DNA of 64,000 bases, taken from contig WGMH01000003.1 of assembly GCA_016125165.1 (NCBI GenBank), positions 248,001 through 312,000 of the forward strand, read 5' to 3'. The stretch comes from Alphaproteobacteria bacterium (GTDB lineage Bacteria > Pseudomonadota > Alphaproteobacteria > Micropepsales > Micropepsaceae). The stretch's first letter is position 1; every line of letters starts with the position of its first letter. Under the pieces are notes generated by a model that saw only the letters and a program-made list of their open reading frames with translations, was not told the DNA's origin and did no database searches. Below, in pieces: positions 27,070 through 35,030 of this stretch. The position numbers were made by a program, and so were the translations under genes.

Positions 27070-28599
27070 ATGGCCATCGAACCTGACTACGCGGCCTTCG
27101 CGCCGGCTTACGATGCCGGACGTCCGCAGGCGCTCTACACAAAGCTGATCGCCGATCTGGAAACGCCGGTCTCGGCGTATCTGAAGCTTGCCACCGGCCG
27201 CGACAACGCCTTTCTCCTCGAAAGCGTTCAGGGCGGCGAAGCGCGCGGGCGCTATTCGATCATCGGCCTGAAGCCCGATCTCATCTGGCGCTGCCGCAAT
27301 GGCAAGGCCGAGATCAACACCAGCGCGCGCGCCAACCCCGATGCCTTCGTGCCCGATGCGGATGCCGATGCGCCGCTCACCTCGCTGCGCAAGCTGGTGA
27401 AAGCCACGCAGATGGAATTGCCGCGCGGCCTTCCGCCGATGGCTGCCGGTCTTTTCGGCTATCTCGGTTACGACATGGTGCGGCTGATCGAAACCAGGCT
27501 CGGCCCCGCCCAGCCCGATCCGCTCAATTTGCCCGATGCGATCCTTTTGCGGCCCACCCTCGTCGCCATCTTCGACAATGTGCGCGACGAGATCACGCTC
27601 GTTTCGCCGGTGTGGCCGGAAGCGGGACTGGACTCGCGCGCCGCTTATGCGCGCGCCTCCGAGCGCCTGATGGATGCGATTGCCGATATCGAGCGCCCCG
27701 CGCCCGCAAGCCCCGCGCCGCCCGAAAACCTGCCCGCGCTTACGCAGGCCGAATCCAACATCAGCCACGACGACTATCTCGCCATCGTGGAGCGCGCGAA
27801 GGAATATATCCGCGCGGGCGATGCGTTTCAGATCGTGCCCAGCCAGCGCTTCCGCCGCCCCTTCGCGCTTCCTTCCTTCGCGCTTTACCGGGCGCTCCGC
27901 CGTCTCAATCCGTCGCCCTTCCTCTATCACCTCGCCTTTCCGGGATTTTCCATCGTGGGATCGTCTCCGGAAATCCTCGTGCGCCTGCGCGATGGCACCG
28001 TCACCATCCGCCCCATCGCCGGAACGCGCCCGCGCGGCAAAACGCCGGAGGAAGACGCCGCCCTCGCCGATGAACTGATGCACGACGCGAAGGAGCGCGC
28101 CGAACATCTCATGCTCATCGATCTCGGACGCAATGATGTGGGCCGCATCGCCAAAACCGGCACCGTGAAGGTGACCGACAGCTTCTTCATCGAACGCTAC
28201 AGCCATGTGATGCATCTCGTCTCCAACGTGGAAGGCGAAATCCGCGACGGCCTCGACGCCATCGACGCCCTCGCCGCCGGCCTTCCCGCCGGCACGCTCA
28301 CCGGCGCGCCGAAAATCCGCGCCATGGAAATCATCGACGAGTTCGAGAAGGAACGCCGTGGCGGCGCCTATGCCGGCGCCGTCGGCTACTTCGCCGCCAA
28401 CGGCTCGCTCGACACCTGCATCGTGCTGCGCACCGCGGTGGTGAAAGACGGCATGATGTATGTGCAAGCCGGCGGCGGCGTCGTCGCCGACAGCATCCCC
28501 GAAGCCGAGTATCAGGAGACGGTCAACAAGGCGAAGGCGCTGATGGCGGCCGCCGAAGAAGCGGTGCGGTTCGCCAGCAGCGCGAAGCGGGGGCAGTAG
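27070..28599 (+). CDS. trpE: Anthranilate synthase component I
   Basis: The 509-residue enzyme has the N-terminal Anth_synt_I_N region (LLESVQGGEARGRYSIIG, which forms the tryptophan-feedback site) and the chorismate-binding domain with GSSPEILVRL, IRPIAGTRPRG and the metal-binding EKERRGGAYAGAVGY. It makes anthranilate from chorismate with ammonia supplied by TrpG. In many alphaproteobacteria trpE is followed closely by trpG; here about 5.8 kb of other genes lie between. I saw no Trp-rich leader peptide; it is probably co-transcribed with the PpiD-like gene. Confidence 0.97.
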   Translation: MAIEPDYAAFAPAYDAGRPQALYTKLIADLETPVSAYLKLATGRDNAFLLESVQGGEARGRYSIIGLKPDLIWRCRNGKAEINTSARANPDAFVPDADADAPLTSLRKLVKATQMELPRGLPPMAAGLFGYLGYDMVRLIETRLGPAQPDPLNLPDAILLRPTLVAIFDNVRDEITLVSPVWPEAGLDSRAAYARASERLMDAIADIERPAPASPAPPENLPALTQAESNISHDDYLAIVERAKEYIRAGDAFQIVPSQRFRRPFALPSFALYRALRRLNPSPFLYHLAFPGFSIVGSSPEILVRLRDGTVTIRPIAGTRPRGKTPEEDAALADELMHDAKERAEHLMLIDLGRNDVGRIAKTGTVKVTDSFFIERYSHVMHLVSNVEGEIRDGLDAIDALAAGLPAGTLTGAPKIRAMEIIDEFEKERRGGAYAGAVGYFAANGSLDTCIVLRTAVVKDGMMYVQAGGGVVADSIPEAEYQETVNKAKALMAAAEEAVRFASSAKRGQ

Positions 28600-28631
28600 C
28601 GGCCAAATACCAGCCCCAGCTCTGCCAAGCT

Positions 28632-28657
28632 TGAACAATTCGCTGTATTCTGTTCAC
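28632..28657 (+). repeat. 26-bp repeat, copy A (TGAACA-N13-TGTTCA)
   Basis: TGAACA, ATTCGCTGTATTC, TGTTCAC. It matches copy B at 43785-43810 at all but one base, and the match extends outwards (CCAAGCT before, G/C-rich GACGG-like after). An inverted copy C is at 45899-45924. It lies 32 bases after the trpE stop, at the left edge of an accessory stretch. Confidence 0.85.
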
Positions 28658-28782
28658 GCGACAGCGGTAACGTCGCCGAAGAAAGTCTAGCTGGCGGATC
28701 AGCGAAAACGGCGCTAGGACGCGGGATAATGTAGTTTCGGAACCTACTGCGAACTGTATCTCGCATTTTGTAAAGACTGAGA

Positions 28783-29565
28783 ATGCGCATGGCCTTCCCG
28801 CAGAACCTAGTTCGAGCCCACACCGAGAGCGAACGGCTCCGGGGTGAAAGCATTTCAGCAATCGAAGCTTCGGAAGACTTAAGCTTCCATGCTCATGTGA
28901 TAGAGCGCACGGCAAACCTGCTCTATTTTCTGGGGCACGATGGCGAAATCAAAAATGACGACGACCGCGTCATTCGCGTCCTCGGGTTTCGTGGCTACAA
29001 CGACGTTATAACGTCAGCAAATCTGATATTGGGTGGCTACTACCAGCCAGCCATGATGATAGCTCGTGACCTTCTGGAGCTTAATTTCTTGCTGGATGAC
29101 TTCACGCGCGACAAATCACAAATCGAAAAATGGCGTACTTTGCCTCCAAAGGAATACGACAAAATATTTAAGCCCGTACTTGTTCGCGATCGTCTGGATC
29201 AACTAGATGGTTTCAGCGGTTTAAAACGCGCAAGCATTTACAAACTGATTTCGAGCGTTGCGGGGCACCCGAGCCCCGCAGGGTTCCAAATGCTCTTGAG
29301 ACCTGACGGTAACTATTTTTGCGGACCATTTGTTGAGCCCAAGTCCATTGACGCCTGCTGGTCCGAACTCGCAAAGACCGTTATCCAAATTGGCGGTCAC
29401 TTTCAGAAATTTTTTGCGCTGACATCGAAGGAAGTCGTGATGGCGAAAGTTGAATATCTCGAACTTCAGAATCGCTGGCTGGAACGGTTTTTTGGAAAAG
29501 CCCCATTTGACGTAACCAAGATCGCAGAAATGCGTTCCATGGCTGACCAATTACCTCCCCGTTAG
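28783..29565 (+). CDS. Hypothetical protein, accessory region
   Basis: I do not recognise this 260-residue soluble protein. It looks mostly helical, with MMIARDLLELNFLLDDF in the middle, WRTLPPKEYDKIF after it and aromatic-rich QKFFALTSKEV and LQNRWLERFF helices near the end. The region is richer in A/T than the flanking core genes and has atypical codons, which suggests acquired DNA. It follows repeat copy A by about 125 bases and is followed after 8 bases by another unknown gene on the same strand, so the two probably form an operon. Start could also be the second Met. Confidence 0.65.
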   Translation: MRMAFPQNLVRAHTESERLRGESISAIEASEDLSFHAHVIERTANLLYFLGHDGEIKNDDDRVIRVLGFRGYNDVITSANLILGGYYQPAMMIARDLLELNFLLDDFTRDKSQIEKWRTLPPKEYDKIFKPVLVRDRLDQLDGFSGLKRASIYKLISSVAGHPSPAGFQMLLRPDGNYFCGPFVEPKSIDACWSELAKTVIQIGGHFQKFFALTSKEVVMAKVEYLELQNRWLERFFGKAPFDVTKIAEMRSMADQLPPR

Positions 29566-29573
29566 GACGCGCG

Positions 29574-29984
29574 ATGAGATTTTCTCACCCAGACGGAGGT
29601 CATTTTGAGATTCCAGACGACTGGTGGAGGGATGCCGGGATGGAAGCCGTCTCGCCTTCAAGGGATAGCTATCTATCAGAACTGGATGCGGATCATCCTT
29701 CATATCCGCTTCAAATAGTGAGTGTGAGCGAAATTGTTCCGTTCAGAAGAAGCGAAAGCGCGGAACTAGATTTTGGTGGCTTCGACCGTAAGCGCATGAT
29801 GAGTTTGCTTTCTGGTATTGCTTCGGATTCCGTAATTAAACCCGTGAAGCTCAAATCTTACACGGCAGACAATTCCGTATATCGGTACCAGCTTTATGAC
29901 GGAGCGCACCGATACCACGCTTCGATTGCAGCCGGGTTTAAGCTTATTCCCGGAATAGTGTGTCAGTGGGGCTTCGAGTGTTAA
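29574..29984 (+). CDS. Hypothetical protein with ParB/sulfiredoxin-like motif
   Basis: The 136-residue protein ends with YQLYDGAHRYHASIAAGFKLIPGI, which looks like the DGHHRxxA box of the ParB-N/sulfiredoxin fold; the preceding IKPVKLKSYTADNSVY would be the strand that usually reads PIxV. This fold binds nucleotides and, in ParB, works as a CTP switch or phosphotransferase; the role here is unknown. The gene starts 8 bases after the previous unknown gene and shares its A/T-richer composition. The pair may be one module inserted after trpE. Confidence 0.6.
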   Translation: MRFSHPDGGHFEIPDDWWRDAGMEAVSPSRDSYLSELDADHPSYPLQIVSVSEIVPFRRSESAELDFGGFDRKRMMSLLSGIASDSVIKPVKLKSYTADNSVYRYQLYDGAHRYHASIAAGFKLIPGIVCQWGFEC

Positions 29985-30142
29985 TAGAAGCGCCGAACAC
30001 TCCTCTAACTGCAAAGCGCCCCTTCAATCTCGTTCCAACATCGTCGCGCTAACGTGTGGCAATTAAGGGGAAATAATACCTATTTCCATGACCTTCCCAC
30101 ACCTCCCCTGCGCAATGCCAGCGCCCGACAGCAAACTTTAAC

Positions 30143-30405
30143 CTACAATATCGCTTCAATCCCTTTCCGCCGGATCACATTCAGAAGCACAAGCGCGGGA
30201 CCGCCCGGATTCTTGATCCCGCGTTAGCGTTGCGAGACGTAGCCTGTCGTCAAATTCAGACAATATGCGAACACGACCTGACTCATGCGCGATTGCTTGC
30301 GCATCGCGCGGATTTCGCGCGGGGTAACCGGCGCCGTCGGCGCTCCATATCGCCTGCCGTTTCCAGCAACGCCTTCGCGCGTTTCGTTTGCTTCGCCTTC
30401 GCCAT
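30143..30405 (-). pseudogene. Decayed HTH antitoxin gene (HigA-like)
   Basis: Reading the minus strand from 30405 gives MAKAKQTKRAKALLETAGDM, the usual start of a family of HTH antitoxins. The reading then shifts frame near 30345 into PVTPREIRAMRKQSRMSQVVFAYCLNLTTGYVSQ. After that a TAA at 30226-30224 stands where the family has the Glu of WERG. The same frame goes on as RGIKNPGGPALVLLNVIRRK to a natural stop at 30143. So there is one internal deletion with frameshift (about 30 family residues are missing) and one nonsense change. The gap 29985-30142 holds nothing I recognise. Confidence 0.8.
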
Positions 30406-30440
30406 CAGGCAATCTCCGTCAGCAACACATCGGTGTTTCT
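30405..30440 (-). pseudogene. Possible 3' remnant of the matching toxin gene
   Basis: Eleven codons ending NTDVLLTEIA-stop, with the TGA overlapping the ATG of the decayed antitoxin (TGATG), as expected for a toxin-antitoxin pair. Upstream sequence to 30492 no longer reads as a toxin. The stretch is very short, so this is only a suggestion. Confidence 0.3.
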
Positions 30441-30492
30441 AGTCCGCCTCCACCTCCACCGACATATGTCCCGCCCGGCGCTTTGGCGCGCG

Positions 30493-31230
30493 CTAACCCA
30501 GAAGCGCCGATGCGGCCCAGATCGCGCCCGCGCCCAGAAGCGCCAGCACCGCAACAAGGCCGTAAGCGCCCCGGCGCATGCCGATGAACATGCGCTTGAA
30601 TTCCTCCCGGTCGTTCACACGCGGAAACGGCGTTTGCGGAACCGGCACGTTCAAAAATTTGCACAAGGGCTCCCAGCCTTCGGCGGCCGAGAAGATCAGC
30701 AGCTTTTCCGGCGGCACCGCCGCCTTCACCGCTTCGATATGCGCGTTGTAGAACGCAATCGCGGCGTCGCGGTTTTCCATCGTGCCCTTGTGCGCGCGGT
30801 CCCAGATCAGGCGTTTCACCATGTCGTTGAACCTGCGCATCGGCGGAATGAAAAACGCCAGCAGCTTCGGCTCCCACATGCGCTGCGGCGCATAGATGGT
30901 TTCCATCGTGCTTTCATACCAGGCGTCCGGCCCCTTCGGGTGCACGTTCAGAAGCACCTTCGCATCGGGATAGGCCACCATCAGCTCGCGCCACACACAG
31001 CAGGCCGGGTTGTCCACCGCGGCGGTGTAGTCCGCGAACACCTCTTCCCAGTTGAATTGCGTGCCTTCGGGGGCGCTGGCCACCTTCTGCCAGAATTCCA
31101 CATGGCCCGCGTTCTTCGGCTTCCTCACTTCGAACATGTGGTAGCAGGGAAAGCCGATCTCGGTCAGCGCGGTGTAGGTGGACATGGTGCCGGTGCGGCC
31201 AAAGCCTGCGCCGATGATCTTCAATGGCAT
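30493..31230 (-). CDS. Sulfotransferase-family protein with C-terminal membrane helix
   Basis: The 245-residue protein starts MPLKIIGAGFGRTGTMSTYTAL, a P-loop-like site for the 5'-phosphosulfate of PAPS as in the Sulfotransfer_4 family, and has VLLNVHPKGPDAWYEST, where family members usually keep the 3'-phosphate site. A hydrophobic helix at the very end (about residues 222-243) would tie it to the membrane. Bacterial members are widespread but mostly without known substrate. It lies 20 bases downstream of the DUF1801 gene; in-frame sequence upstream of the chosen ATG overlaps that gene and was rejected. Confidence 0.8.
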   Translation of the reverse strand: MPLKIIGAGFGRTGTMSTYTALTEIGFPCYHMFEVRKPKNAGHVEFWQKVASAPEGTQFNWEEVFADYTAAVDNPACCVWRELMVAYPDAKVLLNVHPKGPDAWYESTMETIYAPQRMWEPKLLAFFIPPMRRFNDMVKRLIWDRAHKGTMENRDAAIAFYNAHIEAVKAAVPPEKLLIFSAAEGWEPLCKFLNVPVPQTPFPRVNDREEFKRMFIGMRRGAYGLVAVLALLGAGAIWAASALLG

Positions 31231-31250
31231 GCGAATCCCCCGATTGGTCC

Positions 31251-31670
31251 TTATGGTTTTGCGCGGTTCAACGCCGCCGCCGCGCGCACCAGCGCCTTGA
31301 ACGCTTTCTCGTTGATCGCCTGGCCTTCGGCAATATCGATGGCGCGGCGCACATTGCCGTCGAGGCTGGAATTGAACAGCCCCGCCAGATCCGGCAGCGA
31401 AGCGCCCTTGGCAAAGGTGAGCTTCACTTTGTCCCTGTAAGTCTCGCCCGTGCAGACGATGCCGCCCTTCTCCCACACCGGCACGCCGTCCGGATTGGAT
31501 GGCTTCTTCCACTTGCGCGTTTCGCTCACCCCCGGCACCGCTTCGGCAATGAGCGCGCGCACGCGGTTCAGAATGTCCACGCGCCAGTCCGCTGCGGGTC
31601 TGGAGGCTGGCGGCGGTGCTGCGGGGGCTTTCGCCTTCGGCTTCTGCGGCGTGCGCTTCGTTGCTTTCAT
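31251..31670 (-). CDS. DUF1801 (YdhG-like) protein
   Basis: The 139-residue protein has a Lys/Pro/Ala-rich N-terminal tail of about 30 residues and a compact domain with VPGVSETRKWKKPSNPDGVPVWEKGG, VKLTFAKGASL and RRAIDIAEGQAINEKAFKALV. These blocks match DUF1801, a small alpha/beta fold of unknown role that is common in bacteria. I took the ATG giving MKATKRTPQKPK; longer readings overlap the upstream gene. It sits between a deacetylase-like gene and the sulfotransferase-like gene, on the same strand and closely spaced. Confidence 0.78.
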   Translation of the reverse strand: MKATKRTPQKPKAKAPAAPPPASRPAADWRVDILNRVRALIAEAVPGVSETRKWKKPSNPDGVPVWEKGGIVCTGETYRDKVKLTFAKGASLPDLAGLFNSSLDGNVRRAIDIAEGQAINEKAFKALVRAAAALNRAKP

Positions 31671-31683
31671 ATCCAATATCCTA

Positions 31684-32748
31684 TCATCGACGGGCGAATG
31701 AGCGTGCATCCCGCTCCGCCTGAAGGCCGATGGCGGTCTGGACATCGACCAGCTCGAACCCTTTCAGTTCCACATCCCGGCTCCACGCCGCCACCGCCTT
31801 CAGCGTATCGGGGTGTGGGTGGCCAATGGCGATAGCAACGCCGTGCGCGCGCGCCACCCGCTCGGTTTCCGCCAGTTGCTGCAGGATCGCCCCCGGCGCC
31901 ACCGCATCATCCAGAAAGACATCGCGCATGCCCGAAGGCACCCCGATGATCCGCGCAATCTCCGCCGCCACCGATTGCGGCGCGGTACGGGAGTCGAGAA
32001 AGAACACATGCCGCGCCGAAAGCGCGCGCATCACCGCGATCACGCCCTCGCGGTCCTGCGTGAAGCGGCTGCCCATATGATTGTTCATGCCCGCCGCATT
32101 CGGCACGCGCTGAAAGGCCCGGTTCAGGCGCTCGCTGAGCTCATCGGCGGTCAGCGTGGTGAAGAGTGCATCCGGGCCGGGATTTTCGCGCCCTTCCGGC
32201 TCCATCGGCATGTGCAGCAGCACCTGATGCCCGCGCCTCGCCGCTACGCGTGCAAGCGCAGTGGCGTCTGGCGGGTAAGGCAGGAATGACAGCGTGATTT
32301 TCCGTGGCAGCGCAATCGCTGCGCGCGCCGCCTCAACATCAATGCCCACGTCGTCGATCACGATGGCGATGGCCGGGCGCGGCGCATCGGTTTGCCCCGA
32401 TGCGGAAAGGGCCGCTTCGCCATGTTCGCGAATGAAGGCCACGCGCTGCGTCAGCCAGTCAGGAAAGCCGCGTGCGGGAACCGGCGTTAGAACCTGGGTG
32501 GCATACCGTGTTTCGCCATGGGCCACATCCACCGGCATCACCATTTTTTCAGCCGGTCCGCTGGCGCCCGCCTGCGCCGCCATCAGTCCGGGCGGCAGCA
32601 ACATCTGCGCAAGCGCGGGCAAACCGCGCGCAGCGCTTGGGCCGGCCACAAGCAGAGCCACGCTCAAAAGCAGCCAGAACGCGGCCAGCGCCGATGATTG
32701 CACCGGGTCGCGCAGAAGCCATCGCCGAATCGATTCGATGCGCCGCAT
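31684..32748 (-). CDS. Divergent polysaccharide deacetylase family protein
   Basis: The 354-residue protein has one N-terminal membrane helix (about residues 20-40) and a NodB-like barrel with IAIVIDDVGID near residue 128, LLHMPMEPEG near 176, NNHMGSRFT near 222 and IAIGHPHPDTL near 320. These are the blocks of the divergent polysaccharide deacetylase family, related to carbohydrate esterases of family 4 and found near envelope genes in alphaproteobacteria. It likely works in the periplasm; the glycan substrate is not known. It ends 13 bases before the DUF1801 gene. Confidence 0.88.
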   Translation of the reverse strand: MRRIESIRRWLLRDPVQSSALAAFWLLLSVALLVAGPSAARGLPALAQMLLPPGLMAAQAGASGPAEKMVMPVDVAHGETRYATQVLTPVPARGFPDWLTQRVAFIREHGEAALSASGQTDAPRPAIAIVIDDVGIDVEAARAAIALPRKITLSFLPYPPDATALARVAARRGHQVLLHMPMEPEGRENPGPDALFTTLTADELSERLNRAFQRVPNAAGMNNHMGSRFTQDREGVIAVMRALSARHVFFLDSRTAPQSVAAEIARIIGVPSGMRDVFLDDAVAPGAILQQLAETERVARAHGVAIAIGHPHPDTLKAVAAWSRDVELKGFELVDVQTAIGLQAERDARSFARR

Positions 32749-32800
32749 GACCCAAGTGGAATCTCTGCCCCTTGGCTGTCAACGCATTGGCGCGGCGAAG

Positions 32801-34300
32801 CTATTTCATGGTCGGGATGACGAAGCTCGCATTCTCGCGCACGCCGCCCTTGGGCCAGCGCTGCGTCACGGTCTTGATGCGGGTCCAGAAGCGCACGCCT
32901 TCCGGGCCATGCTGGTTCACATCGCCGAAGGCACTGCGCTTCCAGCCGCCGAAGGTGTGATAGGCCAGCGGCACCGGGATCGGCACATTGATGCCCACCA
33001 TGCCCACCTGCACGCGCGACGCGAATTCGCGCGCCGCATCGCCATCGCGGGTGAAGATGGCAACGCCATTGCCGTATTGGTGCGTAGTCGGCAGCGCGAT
33101 TGCTTCGTCGAAATCCCTGGCGCGTGCGATCTGCAGAACGGGGCCGAAGATTTCGTCCTTGTAGGTCTGCATGTCTTTGGTCACGTGGTCGAACAGCGAG
33201 CCGCCGAGGTAGTAGCCGTTCTCATAGCCCTGAAGCGAGAAGTTGCGGCCATCGACCACGAGCTTGGCGCCTTCCTTCACGCCCATGTCGATATACTGCT
33301 TCACCTTCTCGCGGTGCTGTGCCGTTACGAGCGGCCCGTAATCGGCGTCCGGATCGGTCGAGATACCAACGCGCAGGCTCTCCACGCGCGGCTTCAGCTT
33401 GGCCACCAGCGCATCGGCCGTCTTCTCGCCCACGGGCACGGCAACCGAGATCGCCATGCAGCGTTCGCCGGCCGAGCCATAGCCCGCGCCGATCAGTTCA
33501 TTCGTCACCTGATCCAGATCGGCGTCCGGCATGATGATGGCGTGGTTCTTCGCCCCGCCCATCGCCTGCACGCGCTTTCCGTGCGCGGTGCCGCGCGAAT
33601 AAACATATTCGGCGATGGCCGATGAGCCCACAAAGCTCACCGCCTGAATGTCCGGGTCTTCCAGGATCGCGTCCACCGCTTCCTTGTCGCCGTTCACGAC
33701 CTGCAGCACGCCCGGAGGCCCGCCCGCTTCCAGAAACAGTTCGGCCAGCCGCATCGGCACGCCGGGGTCTTTCTCGGAAGGCTTGTTGATGAAGCAGTTG
33801 CCGCAGGCAATCGCCACGCCGAACATCCACATCGGGATCATTGCCGGGAAATTGAACGGCGTGATGCCGGCAACGACGCCGAGCGGCTGGCGCATGGAAT
33901 AGATGTCGATGCCCGGCCCCGCGCCTTCGGTGTATTCGCCTTTCATCAGGTGCGGAATGCCACAGGCGAATTCGATCACTTCAAGGCCGCGCTGGATGTC
34001 GCCCTTGGAGTCGGCGATCACCTTGCCGTGTTCCGCGGAAAGAATGCGCGCGAGCTCGTCCATGTTCTTTTCGACGAGCGCCTTGAAGTTGAACATCACG
34101 CGGGCGCGGCGCTGCGGGTTCACGGCCGACCATGCCGGGAACGCTTCCCGCGCCACTTCGACGGCCTTGCGCATTTCCGCGCGGCTCGCCAGCGCCACCT
34201 TGCCGGAGACCTCGCCAAGCGAGGGATTGAACACCTCGCCGAAACGTCCGGACGTTCCCGAAACCGCTTTTCCGGCGATGAAATGGCCATAGGTGTTCAT
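32801..34300 (-). CDS. mmsA: CoA-acylating methylmalonate-semialdehyde dehydrogenase
   Basis: The 499-residue aldehyde dehydrogenase has the catalytic cysteine Cys281 in GSAGERCMA, the NAD-binding FVGSSAIAEYVY segment and INKPSEKDPG, all typical of MmsA. It lacks the general-base glutamate motif of ordinary hydrolytic ALDHs, as expected for a CoA-dependent enzyme. It turns methylmalonate semialdehyde into propionyl-CoA in valine (and inositol) breakdown. It is divergent from trpG with 142 bases between starts and is not in an operon with other valine genes here. Confidence 0.95.
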   Translation of the reverse strand: MNTYGHFIAGKAVSGTSGRFGEVFNPSLGEVSGKVALASRAEMRKAVEVAREAFPAWSAVNPQRRARVMFNFKALVEKNMDELARILSAEHGKVIADSKGDIQRGLEVIEFACGIPHLMKGEYTEGAGPGIDIYSMRQPLGVVAGITPFNFPAMIPMWMFGVAIACGNCFINKPSEKDPGVPMRLAELFLEAGGPPGVLQVVNGDKEAVDAILEDPDIQAVSFVGSSAIAEYVYSRGTAHGKRVQAMGGAKNHAIIMPDADLDQVTNELIGAGYGSAGERCMAISVAVPVGEKTADALVAKLKPRVESLRVGISTDPDADYGPLVTAQHREKVKQYIDMGVKEGAKLVVDGRNFSLQGYENGYYLGGSLFDHVTKDMQTYKDEIFGPVLQIARARDFDEAIALPTTHQYGNGVAIFTRDGDAAREFASRVQVGMVGINVPIPVPLAYHTFGGWKRSAFGDVNQHGPEGVRFWTRIKTVTQRWPKGGVRENASFVIPTMK

Positions 34301-34442
34301 GCGAAAACCCCGTTTGTCTGGAATTGACTACGGGGCATATCGCGCCGCTGTGGCGGTTTGTCCAGCCCTTGCGGTCCGCGCGAGGCAGGGCGTCGCATCA
34401 AGTCCGTAGCGCCGCCAAAATCGGTGCTATAGATTGGCCCGC

Positions 34443-35030
34443 ATGCTGCTTCTGATCGATAATTACGACAGCTTCACCTACAACCTGTTCCATTATCTGG
34501 GGGAACTGGGGGCAGATGTGCATGTCGTGCGCAACGATCAGCTTTCGGCCTCCGAGGCGCTGGACCTGAAGCCGGAAGGCATCGTGCTGTCGCCTGGCCC
34601 CTGCACACCCAACGAGGCGGGCATCTGCATGGATGTTATCCGGCAGGCGGGCGGCAACGTGCCGATCCTCGGCGTGTGCCTCGGCCACCAGTCGATCGGT
34701 CAGGTCTATGGCGGCACCATCGTGCGCACCAAGGCGATGCACGGAAAGGTCAGCCGGATCCATCACACAGGTAAAGGCGTGTTCCGCGGTCTCAACAACG
34801 ATTTCGAAGCGACGCGCTACCATTCCCTCACCATCGCGCCCGAAAGCATGCCCGATGTGCTGGAAGTCACCGCCAGGGCCGATGACGGCGTCATCATGGG
34901 CGTGATGCACAAGCGTTACCCCGTGCATGGCGTACAGTTCCATCCCGAAAGCATCGCCAGCGAAAACGGCCACGCGCTCTTGCAGAACTTCCTCACGCTC
35001 GCGCGCGAGTTCGCCACCGTCCCGGCATGA
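34443..35030 (+). CDS. trpG: Anthranilate synthase component II (glutamine amidotransferase)
   Basis: The 195-residue protein begins LLLIDNYDSFTYNL and has the class I amidotransferase triad: Cys in GVCLGHQ, and His and Glu in QFHPES. It releases ammonia from glutamine for TrpE. PabA is nearly indistinguishable by sequence, and one protein may serve both pathways, but the overlap with trpD (ATGA at 35027) supports TrpG. It opens the trpG-trpD-trpC-moaC-moeA run, in which every junction overlaps by 4 bases. Confidence 0.96.
   Translation: MLLLIDNYDSFTYNLFHYLGELGADVHVVRNDQLSASEALDLKPEGIVLSPGPCTPNEAGICMDVIRQAGGNVPILGVCLGHQSIGQVYGGTIVRTKAMHGKVSRIHHTGKGVFRGLNNDFEATRYHSLTIAPESMPDVLEVTARADDGVIMGVMHKRYPVHGVQFHPESIASENGHALLQNFLTLAREFATVPA

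Noticed and set aside
30224-30412. 62-residue minus-strand frame as an intact small HTH protein
   Set aside because: Its first residues are in the wrong frame for the family start and it ends at a nonsense codon inside the HTH; family sequence continues beyond it.
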